DNA from: Lichtheimia corymbifera B2541
Lineage: Eukaryota; Mucoromycota; Mucoromycetes; Mucorales; Lichtheimiaceae
Length of the DNA: 55,190 nt
Assembly (NCBI GenBank): GCA_000697475.1
Contig: JNEU01000827.1
Location: forward strand, 1-55,190
Direction of reading: 5' to 3'
The translations under genes and the position numbers were made by a program. The notes beneath the pieces are model-generated. The model did not search any database, had not been told where the DNA came from, and worked only from the letters and a program-made list of their open reading frames with translations. Positions 24,272-34,841 of this stretch are shown here, in pieces. Within the stretch, counting starts at the first letter, position 1, and each line of letters begins with the position of its first letter.

Positions 24272-26555
24272 ATGCTCACTAAATCCCGTACACAGTTGCA
24301 AAGGACTTTTTCCAGCTTGTCGTGGATTGATATTGGAATGCGATGTACAACTATTATCAGCGATCGAGTACTCAAAAATTCGGTCGTGTTGCTCCCATCA
24401 GGATCGATGCGGTCTACAATTCGCCGTTTCCTAACACCATCACTTCAGCCCTCACTTGTTGAATCAACCTGGGTGCGACCCATTCCAGCCCTTGCCTTGT
24501 CAAAAATACGAGTTTTATGTGTTTTTCCATTAAACCATGATGTTAATCATGATCGCCTCGTTTTAATCCAACCGAAAAGAGTACAAAATGAACTTGCGCC
24601 AGCGATATCATCCCCAGTACCTCCGAAAGGGTTATTTCACCAGTTGACAAGGTCTTTGGATGCGTATTTAGTAGAACCACTTCTTACTTTACGCCGCTTG
24701 ATCCACATTGTCATACTCTTTGCACCAGTAATGCTAGCGGTGCCTCTCTTAATCTTGGGTCCACGTGTACGGGAAGAGGAAAATGAACGATGCGGAGCAC
24801 TTTGGTGGTTTGATTTATTAGCTGCACAAATGGAGCGCGCCGGACCTACATTTATCAAGGTGAGTTGTCAATCATGGATAGTCGGTTTAAACAACATGAT
24901 AATTAATAACCGTGAATAGCTTGCCCAATGGATTGCTTCGAGGACTGATCTTTTCCCACATGCTCTTTGCATACGTCTGTCAAAGCTCCATTCACACGTC
25001 GATCCTCATCCTTTCTCATATACGAAGCAAGTGCTAACAAAAGCTTTTGGGAGAGACCTTCAAGAAGTATTCAGCGAGTTACAAGAAACACCGCTTGGAG
25101 TTGGAGCGATAGCACAAGTATACAAGGCAAAAATTCGTCCAGACATCATCCTCCGTTATATGCGTGACCAATTTGTTATACAAGACAACGTTGTCACTTC
25201 AGATTGTGTGCAGACACTAGATTGTGATGGTAAACCTGTCAACATACATACAACTGTGGCAATTAAGGTTTTGCACCCGAAAGCCAGGGAGATAGTGGAT
25301 CGAGATCTTAGAATCTTGGATTTTCTCGCCAGCGCGTTGACACTGATACCTACCATCCACTGGATATCATTACCAGAAGAAGTCAAAGTGTTCGGAGAAA
25401 TGATGCGCGATCAACTAGATCTACGCGTTGAAGCAAGAAATCTGCAAAGATTCAACGAACAATTTGGTGGCTCTAACCAGGTGACGTTTCCACAACCGGT
25501 TCTTGCATTCACGACAAAGGATATGTTGATCGAAGAGTTCGAAAATGGGATACCACTTAATGTGTTTCTAGAACAAGCAGCTTATGAAAGAAGGCACGCT
25601 GAAACACATGCTGTGTATGATCGAAAGATTGCAAATATAGGTAAGTTTCATGCACCTCCATCATATCGCGATCTGATTGATTCAGTTAGGCTTAAAAACA
25701 TTTCTGGTATGGATAATATGCTAATGGGTCTTCTCTTATCTTTATTGATACCTACAATAGCATATGTTGATAATTCACAACTTCGTGCATGCCGATTTAC
25801 ACCCAGGCAATATCATGGTCAAGTTCTACAAGCCATCAGCACATAATCCCATTCAGCGAGCATGGTGTAAGTTATCGGGCCATTACACAGAGGATGACGG
25901 CGACATCGCAGTTGAACGGATACTTGCCGTTCGTGGAGATCCCGAAGAAATTCACAGAGAACTGGGCGCTCTCAATGATGAAGGTTATTCACCTCGTCTA
26001 ATTTTCATTGATGCGGGCTTGGTAAACGAGTTGAACGATGTGGACCGTATGAACTTTCTGGATCTCTTTCAAGCCATTGCTGAATTTGATGGGTATAAAG
26101 CAGGAGAATTAATGGTGGAACGCTGTCGAACACCTGAGCTTGTGATCGAACCTGATGTTTTTGCGTTACGCATGCAAAATCTTATACTCGGTTTAAAGCA
26201 GAACACTTTTAAGTTAGGCGCTGTCAAGATCGGCAACCTACTCCATAATGCAATGAATATGGTTCGTGCACACCATGTCAAGTTGGAAGGAGACTTTGTC
26301 AACGTTGTTGTAAGCATCATGCTGCTCGAGGGTATAGGCCGTCAGCTAGATCCAGATCTTGATCTATTCAAAAGTGCGCTTCCTGTACTTCGGGATTATA
26401 CCATCAAAGATCGTGGGAAAGCAGCAATTGAAGGTGTGAAGGATGTCCAAGCACATGGAAGTGCTCCGCATTGGGTAAAAGTATGGATGTTCTTGGAGCT
26501 ACGTAACTGGTTATTTCGAAATACTCGTGAAGACGAGTGGCTAAAAATGTGGTAA
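24272..26555 (+). CDS. ABC1/ADCK atypical kinase, ADCK2/Cqd1 type
   Basis: This UbiB-family protein is expected in mitochondria, where Cqd1/ADCK2 relatives affect coenzyme Q distribution and lipid handling. Exons 24272-24859, 24920-25640, 25690-25706 (a 17-bp microexon) and 25761-26555 give 706 residues in frame. The N-terminus is basic and hydroxylated, like a presequence, and a membrane segment follows (HIVILFAPVMLAVPLLILG). Family motifs are AGPTFIKLAQWIASRTDLFP (KxGQ region, with Ala for Gly), PLGVGAIAQVYKA (A-rich loop), VAIK with Lys312, the catalytic loop NFVHADLHPGNI (Asp454, Asn459) and FIDAG (Asp526). The microexon is needed to give GLKTFLHMLIIHNFVHADLH; without it the catalytic loop has no continuous reading. 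The gene is convergent with the GH35 gene. Confidence 0.92.
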
Positions 26556-26758
26556 GAGGCAATGCAAACTAATGTTAAAAGATACTGATAGGACTGCTTA
26601 GTGACATCCTTTGCTTCAACAATTAATCCATGCTCGGTAAATTAGACAAACTTTGTTAATGTAGTATAAGATATGATTTATGGAGCATAATCAACATTTA
26701 TTCTCTTTCCAACAAATGAAATTGTGGTGATGGAAGCTGAAGATAATTGAGTTGCTTG

Positions 26759-29700
26759 TTAAATTTTCAGGGCATCTTCCCAAACAACATGGACAGAAGC
26801 ATCGGTGGCAAAGGCTGAAGAATCTGGTAATAAATTACCACTGTTCTGATTTACCGGCCATCCAGAAATGAATACGTCAGCGGTTGTGTTTTCCCAAGTG
26901 TAAACCAACATGTGAACGCTGTTACGATGTTGCAGTAGCTGGTCTGGCAGATAAAAGTCGTGCTGTGGACTGTCGCCATTACCATAATATCGTGCAATCA
27001 ATGCATTGTTCAGAAATACAAACGCAGTGAATGAACCGTTCAAGTGCATACGCAACGGCATATGCATATTGGTAAATCGTGTATGCCTGAAATTGAATTG
27101 TACCCACTGAGCACCTTGCGATGTATTGAGCATGAATTGATACCCCTCTTCTGCATCAACTTCCATTGGCGTCCATTCATTGCTTGGTGTAAGTTCATCC
27201 GGAAATCCGGTTGAATTGTACGGGTTCGAAAGCTCACGGGTATCAGTTCCTGTTATCTTCCATGCCGGTTGTTGTGAGACACCGCTTAAGTGCACCTTGA
27301 TAATTCCACGAGGATTGCGTACATCATTCATGATAAACGCCTGTCGATTAAGACCGAAGTTGTCAACCAGTACAACCAGCGTATTAACGCTGTTGTCTGA
27401 TAAATATTGTGTAAGGTCATAGGTACGTGTACCCAGGAACCATGGGTCGGGTCCGATCTTGGCTCCTGCTGAGAAGAGTTGCCGTGAATAGGTTGTATGG
27501 CCACCAACCACATGTCCATTGACGAGCACTGTTGCACGATGCCGGATGTTGAGAGATAATTTTACATTGCGGCCGATAGGTGTATCAAATGCAGTGCTGT
27601 AAAGAACGTGTCCACTGAGATAATGGTAATCCAAGGCATCAAAACTGAGCTCTCCATTTTCTAACTGCTTTAGCGGATGCCACTGCATATCTACGAATTT
27701 CACTGTACGAGCTTGCCAATTGCTAAGGGCGGTGTGTATTGGGGCTGGCAATTGTTGTTGATGTTGGAGTTCAGTTACGTATACATAAGGCATACTGTAA
27801 TACAGCCCTCGTGTTGGTCGAGCAAGACGCTTGTCAGCTGGAGGCGAAAACGAAACAACGTGAAGATCACGATCTTGCTGACGGTAGTTAATATCCAGGT
27901 GCTGGGTTTTCTGATCATATACCATTGTGTCAGTTCCCCATGCAATAAATCCAGGATATCGCTTTTTGCCCTTTGTCCAATAAGGATCCTGGAAGTCGGC
28001 ATAAAGCGTGCTGACTTGGGCTTTAGTCAAGCCGATAATATATAGATTGCCTGTTTCCGATCCAATCTTTGTCCAACCGCTTTCTTTTTCAAATTTCAAT
28101 ATATCTGCTGGTCCATCTCGTCGTAGAACGTCATCTTGCATATTCCCTGTGATATACATTTGCTTGTGCTCAAAGGCCAACCCACCAAACTGGTTCGGTT
28201 CGACGATCCAAATTTCTTCAGTTTGATCTTCGCTCAACATCCGCAGATGGATAGGCACAGTAGCTTGCAGAAGAACCAGACCATTAGCAGCTTTGTAGTT
28301 GCCAACAGATATGAAAGCATGCTTGTATGGGAGGTAACAACTCATTGTGAAATTGCCAGCCGACGACTGCACTTGCATATCGAAAAGATCAATCTTTTCG
28401 GTATTAAAGTTGCGGAAAAAAGTGAAGAGGACTGGATTATCTAAGTCGCGTGATACACGTTGGTTGCTTATCGTTCGTTTGATTGTCGATTTGATGGTGC
28501 GCTTAGTGATCCGATCTGTACGCGTAAAGTATGGATCGAAAGAGCGTGCAAATAATATAGTCTCACGTAGACGGCGACCACGCATCGATAAATAACCGTA
28601 TTCACGAATACAGGCTGAATAGTCGTAAGAAGTGTAAACGTCCCTATAACGACATTAAATGTCAATCGATATACTGTGGCTTTATATTTGTGGTTATAAA
28701 CTTACGGATCTCCGAGCGTGCCCCAGTTCGTTCCACCATAAACCATATACAAGTTCGTCATCGATACGCCTTGAGCCAATGCAGACTCCATGATGTCCTT
28801 GGTATAATCGTCACCGTAAAAATCATAAATCTGATCGTACGTATGACCAAGCTGGTAATGATTAAACCAGCCACCTTGTAGTTCAGGGATAAATAAAGGT
28901 GACTATGTTTACAATAGATTTTTAGCTCGAAAGAAAATATCGTTTACATATCCATTTAACTTACCTCTTTAGCACCTCCTCCAAATGCACGCACGGTCTT
29001 TTCCAAACGATCCATTGAGTTTGCCATATGCTTTGTACTCCACTCCTTCCAACCAGTGGTAGAATTCCCGGTATCAATAAGCCAGCTAGTGGGATCACTA
29101 GTGGGGGGAAACACTGTATACAAATGTGGTTTATCAATAGATGTACGGAAATGGTGAAGAGATAAGGACACGTACCGACATATTTGTCAAAACCATATAG
29201 GTCCAAACCGAAAGCAGAGGTCGACCAAAATCCTTTCCGAGATTCGAGTTCTGGTCTAGCTACCCAGCTACTTTCTTCGAATCCGTCGTTGCTGAATAAG
29301 GGAATTGTGATGCCTGCGTCACGTGCAGCTTTGGCAAGCACGCGCATTTGATCTCGTAATCCGATTGGTAGGATAGCGGCCATTGTTTCAAAAAGTTCAT
29401 TGTCCAGTTGGAGGGCCAACACGCATCCTCTTTCTGATCGTTGATTTTCAGTAATTTGATGCCTGGCAATGATTGGGAGGATATGATTCAACCATTCAAC
29501 CTCATACTGTGCGAATTCTTCGTCATAGGTACGCCAAAGCATATACTGAGCATGTCGGACGCGTAAGTGACGCTTCGCGATCAGCCAGCCAGGGTAGCCT
29601 CCTGCTTGCGTCTCAGCACAAATATAGGGACCAGGTGCAGCTAAGACATACAATCCAAGGTCCTCGCAGAGATCAAGTAAATATTCGATGTCACGGTTGC

Positions 29701-30184
29701 CTTCAAAGTTGTACTCTCCCTCTTGCGAAGAATGATATCCCCAGTGGAAGTAAATGCGTATTGTATTCATGCCCATCGATTGATATTGCTTGAGTATATA
29801 GGACCATCGTTCACGGTCAGGTATTCTCCAATAGTGAAACTCTCCAGAAAAAATCATTGTCGGTTCGCCTTCCACATATAAAGCGTATTTGTCCCAATCA
29901 AGGACATCGTGGTATTGCGTGCGATCGTAGGCTACTGAGCTAGTCGTAATGTCGAGAGTGCCATAAGTGCGCTGATGACAGTAAATGGCAATAGCCGATA
30001 GTATTACAGGCAATATTGCAACTATCGAAAAAAGTGCTGAAGACATATCATGAAGATAATATGAAAGAAACACGTACATACACTCTAGTCCGATAAACAC
30101 CAAAAATATTGGGCTGGGTTTAGGCGACACAGGATCTCTCTTTTTTCGCCCCCATGTTGCATTATAAGAGTTGTGGCGTATCAT
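26759..30184 (-). CDS. GH35 beta-galactosidase-like protein with N-terminal membrane anchor
   Basis: Four exons (29176-30184, 28965-29113, 28706-28902, 26759-28643) join in frame to 1079 residues. The first 80 residues hold two hydrophobic segments (IFLVFIGLECMYVFLSYYL and ALFSIVAILPVILSAIAIYC) instead of a cleavable signal peptide, so the catalytic part is probably membrane-tethered. The GH35 barrel has GEFHYWRIP, MGMNTIRIYFHWGYHS, LGLYVLAAPGPYICAETQAG and GGYPGWL. The acid/base motif is LQLDNELFE with Glu263; the nucleophile motif is PLFIPELQGGWFNHY with Glu393. MVYGGTNWGTLG and YTSYDYSACIREYG close the barrel. The second half contains beta-sandwich jelly-roll modules (for example RHRATVLVNGHVVGGH). 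The substrate, beta-galactoside or otherwise, cannot be read from the sequence. Confidence 0.92.
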
Positions 30185-31073
30185 ATTGCTTCGATTTTCT
30201 AAACGTTAAGTACCAAACTAATGTGCGTATGATGGTGGAAAGTCTTCTTTGTAACCCTGTGAATGAAAACTGACCTTGTCATCATATAATGTCTACTCCC
30301 ATAAATAAAGTAAAACTATTATTACACGATTAAATCGCATTTACAAAGCTTGAATTGGTAGCAGCGATGTAATGTATGGTAGGCTGATGATGGATGATAA
30401 GCTCGCGCGATCGTGCATTGTAACTTTGACCAAACCGAGATTTTATAAGTCCATCGATGCACTCGAGAGGTAAGCGACTCTATTTCCGGCTTCTTAATCC
30501 TTAATAACTGAGCATGGACTATCACGGAGGTTTTTGCTTTGGACGGAGGATATCGTAATTGTTGCGCTAGGGTCTCCTGTGCTGAGCATAGCCAATTCAG
30601 GTTATTTCCAAATCGAAAGAAGGCAAGGATATGAAGATGGATGCAGAGGATAGACTGTCAAATATCCCATTTCAGTGGTCGGCACCTCGTCGGACGACTA
30701 AGTTGCTTTTCAATGAAGCAGAAACGTTGTAAGGAACTGCGTGTGTGGAGAGAAAAAGGGAAGTGGGTAAAGGGGTTGATCGGACTTCAAGTGGAATGTG
30801 GATGGTGTAATAGTGTGCCATTGAGCAGCAGACACTATTACAGCACCAAGCAAAAGTCCAGACGCTTAAAGGTGGAAAATGTCACTGATGTACACATATC
30901 TCCCGCCACAACTTTTGATCTTCAAACGCAAACCACAGTATAATATCTTCATCCCCATTGTTAGGCATTAAAGAAGCTTGCTAGTAAACTTCAGGTACAT
31001 CAAATCACATTCATCTAATAGAGAATACTTGACAAAAAAAAGGACAATTTAATCTGGTTATGGGATATAACTA
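30185..31073. other. Intergenic region upstream of the GH35 gene
   Basis: No gene is supported in these 889 bp, which must include the GH35 promoter and the 3' end of the Swp73-like gene. A plus-strand ORF of 100 codons at 30641-30943 has no recognisable domain. Confidence 0.45.
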
Positions 31074-33027
31074 CTATTTGTCCATTCCTTTTGTATTCAA
31101 AAGTTGTTGCATTCGCTGTTGTACCTGATACCATTGTATTTTCTCATGTTAGATATGTGCTTCCTTCTAAGATCCAGTCATATACCTTGGTTGTCAAGTA
31201 ATGAAATACTGCCTCTTTTACCCAAGCTTGTTTGTAAAATTCAGCGTGCCTCATTTCCTCAATACCAATCTTGCTGTCACCAACAACCGCCTTTAGATAA
31301 CCAGGCAATTAGTGTTAATATAATAGATAATGTCCGCGATTACCTCTAAATCTCGAGTCTGTGTAGCAATCCATTTGTTGATAAAATTCACAGGATGCTG
31401 GGCAAAGTGTAGGAGAAAATCCCGTCTGCTTTTTGAATTGTTGATATTTTGCACACACTGAACAGTTTTGTCATCGAGGGCCAATACTTCTTTCTGTGCT
31501 TGGGTCGACGCAACCGAAGCAATCATTTTTTGACGAATAATGCTGTCCAATTCGACATCCAGATCATATGCTTCAAGAGAATGTCGTGAATCGGTATCCA
31601 TGCTATCATGTGTAAAATTGGTATCTCAATAGCTTAACACGTAGGTGGAGTAAACATACGTAATAGCGTAGTTGATGACAATTGGGTCAGGCCGTGCAAG
31701 ATGATGACCGATCAGTATGGGTATCTCTGAAAAGTGGATGTGCCTTTTATCGAACAGCTAATCAAAAGTAGAATGAATGTCATGATTACATCTGCATGTT
31801 TGTCTTTCCTACCTTTTGTAATTGCTCATCGCAATGTATTGTGTGCTTATCATCGGTATCCTGCAAACCATGAACCTGAACACAGATATTCAGTATCGAA
31901 TACATGCTTTGCACAATCCATACAACATTTACCTTGATGTAATTCCATAAACCCATGATCACTTGCGGCTTCGTCTCTAATTTCATATCCAGTATCTCGG
32001 ATAGCATTGGGCTGAGTCTATACTTTTGCGGTATATAATCCGGATCGAGGACAATTCGGACATTCACATTGCTTTGACCTCGTCGACTGATCTCTACCCC
32101 GTCATGCTCAGGCCCATTTGGTTGTTTACGCCACTATTGCAGATAGTTGGTATCATGATTGTCACAAGGCGAGATATAAATAGTTATCTACCTCAACCAA
32201 ATCATCCTCTGAATACGATCCAGACTCTCGATTCAGTTCTACACAAATGGTGCGGAAAAAAGAAGTAAACTTTTGGACCGGCTGAGCTTTTTTGGTTGGG
32301 ATAGGAGGCTAAAGAGAAGTGAGTAAAAGTTGAACACTGTATGCTTGGCGTTGCCCTTACATCCAGAAGGCGGCCTTCAATCTTGAGCGTCCATGATGAT
32401 TCCATAATGCCATCCATTACGTCAAAATCTCCATCTCCTGTTGATTGATCCCTCGGACCCGCAGTTGTGTGTGATACGAAAATCCTCAATGTTCGTCGTG
32501 TCTATAGAATAGTTTAGTTTGGAGATTTCGCTTGATCCCAGACTTTTCGAACCTTGTTAGGCTTCCCAAGAGCTTCTTGTACGTCAAGGCGCTTCCTCAG
32601 TATCGTCGTATCCAACTTCTTATCAAATGCTGCAAGTTCCCTGTAGAGCGCTGACTCTGGGACGAAGGCTTCTACCTACCAGTATTGATCAGTCAAGCAC
32701 GTAGTGATGTGCATTTCGCAGCGTGACATACCCTTGGTGGCATGTTGCGGTCGCTTGGTCGCTTTTTCCTTTTGCAAAGGTAATTAATACCTTGAGAGGA
32801 AGGGTGGTCATTGCTTCTTACTTGACATGTTTAAGTAGTAGTTCCGATTCACTAGGTCTTTTCCTGTACTGAAATTGGCTTTCGATCGACTGATCTTTCA
32901 TACTGGTCTTTATCAGCTGTTGTGCCATAGCGTTGACGAACTTGAAGCACTGCGAAAGGTCCGCACAGGATTTTAATGTCAATCGGAGTTTGCAGATTTG
33001 GGCATCATCATCCAAGCCGTGCACCAT
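31074..33027 (-). CDS. SWI/SNF (BAF60/SMARCD, Swp73/Rsc6) chromatin-remodelling subunit
   Basis: Eleven exons read in frame: 32822-33027, 32732-32768, 32553-32675, 32361-32501, 32192-32308, 31933-32133, 31813-31875, 31660-31757, 31344-31602, 31186-31290 and 31074-31124, about 466 residues. Key segments are KKRPSDRNMPPRVEAFVPES, DKKLDTTILRKRLDVQEAL and RTLRIFVSHT with SSWTLKIEGRLLD. The SWIB/MDM2-like domain is YRLSPMLSEILDMKLETKPQ onward to NYIKVHGLQDTDDKH, IHCDEQLQKLFDKRHIHFSE and PILIGHHLARPDPIVINYAI. After it come YDLDVELDSIIRQKM and the C-terminal helix REAVF-like KEAVFHYLTTKVQQRMQQLL, as in metazoan SMARCD proteins. The subunit bridges remodeller and transcription factors. The N-terminus is uncertain: the ATGs at 33027 and 32928 are both in frame, and the Gly/Pro-rich leader of animal homologs is absent. 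Confidence 0.92.
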
Positions 33028-34562
33028 GTGGTTGCCAAATTCGAATAATTCATTTGTCAAATTGGGACCTGATCTGTTTATCAAGTGCTATGCCAGCCGT
33101 CAATTTTGCATGGACATTATCACATATAGTCACCATCAAACATCAATAGTAGGGAGTTTTGATACGGACACCACCCTACACGTAACACTTCAATTTTCAC
33201 CTTCCATCACAGCAGTGGTGTTCCTGGCGGTGTCAGCGAGTCACTAGAAATGATAATTGGTTATCTACACTATGAGACGAGCTCGGTCCTGGCTAAGATC
33301 GAAGCATGAAGATACACTTTTAGCTTGGTTACAGCATTTAATGATACCTTTGAATGATAATCAATTACCTTTAACCGTTATTAAAATAATCAATGTTGTT
33401 CACGGGAAGGTAACTTGTGACGGATTCATATCGTTACAAAGTCGCTACATTGTCAAAAGTTCTTGCAAGTCGCATCAATTCTCGATGTGTCATCATATGC
33501 CGCAGCTCCCAGAAGTTCTTGTGTTTATGCTGTCTAGAAATGCGATATATCCCGTCATGAAATAAGCTTCAGATGGAATAATAAATTGAATAGTAAAACT
33601 TTCAAACCTTCATCGTCATTGCCGTGTTCATAAAAAATCAATGTGTATGAGTCATCCAGATTCAGTGATGATATCCTGCTTTATTTGTGCGTAGTTGGGC
33701 ACATAATGTAGAAAATCATCCGATTCGGTCGACCGTAATCGCATACATAAAGCAATGTCTACTATGATGCTCACAGAAGAATGGCTTTTTGAAGCTAACA
33801 GCGATCAAAAAATGAAATAATAGAAAAAGACCTTATGGGTACAGCAATGATCTGCATATCCGGCGAGAGTATTTTCGTGATCAAGAAAAGGAAGTGATGG
33901 GTGATGAAATGATTCTTGATATGGTCATTACCGAGCTCATTCGCTTTAATGGTATAAACCGCTCAGGTCATACGAGTTATCGAAACTCTATATCCATCAA
34001 GATATGCAAAAGATGGGGCAAGTGGATTGATACGTGGAGAATATCAACAGCTATAATGTGTATTCCAGTTTACAGCCTTGTTAGCAGCAAGAAGAAAGAA
34101 TGCCTTCCTCGCTTGAGAACTGCGGGTATTTCCTTTTTCAATGCTCTAATGAAAAAAAAAATACATCTTTTGTAGATGAGCAACAGAAGACGGTGCGTAG
34201 AAAGCATTATTATTCCTCTATCACCTTTGTCGATGTCCAAAAGCGTCATCATACTCGTTTCTTCCCTGTTGGATCACAAAATGCTGATAGACGTGGTAAT
34301 TACTAAGTTGGTGCTGTAGTCGATGCCCTATAGTCCATCCATATGAATTCCATATGTAGGTACTACCAATGGATGCAAACATGAGGTGATAACTAAACGG
34401 TATACCTGACTTCATATAATGCTTAGGAGGACTAGGCCGCCAACTGCTCGCTTCGCTCGTAGATGTCGATTTTTTGGGGAAGGGGTTATAACTACGACTC
34501 ACGTGTGCGGCAAAGACCCACTCACCCACTCACCCATCACATACACCCATCCCAAATAATAT
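33028..34562. other. Gene-poor stretch between the Swp73-like gene and MULE-1
   Basis: I see no supported gene. ORFs at 33257-33565 and 33894-34175 (plus strand) have plausible composition but no domain I know; they may be decayed transposon sequence. At 34439-34485 the core motif of the 2-kb repeat (CAACTGCTCGCTTCGCTCG then GATGTCGATTTT) appears alone, followed by CCCACTCACC tracts, so MULE-1 probably landed in or beside a relic of that repeat family. Confidence 0.5.
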
Positions 34563-34625
34563 GAGGATTACTACGGGCACCTCCGATTTACTAGCTTGGG
34601 CACCTCCAACCATCTAGGCAGTTTA
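34563..34625 (+). repeat. MULE-1 left terminal inverted repeat
   Basis: This is a 63-bp perfect inverse of 38154-38216. Confidence 0.95.
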
Positions 34626-34841
34626 GGTCACATAATCCTTTGGCTACCAATTATAGTTATCATGCAATAGACCTTCTCCTTTGATTGCTGTGCAAATAAA
34701 CAATCAACATCAGACACTTTGGACCATCTGTTAAAGTAGCATTTAATATTCCATTCACAAGATTGTTGATCATGTACTACTGCTTATGGTTGACATCGAG
34801 TACAGAAAGGGTAAAAGCATCCATTTCCTCGTCATTTGATA

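Noticed and set aside
25641..25760. Reading through the region between exons 2 and 4 of the ABC1 kinase as coding
   Set aside because: Readthrough gives a non-conserved peptide and a broken frame; two GT-AG introns around 25690-25706 give the family sequence.
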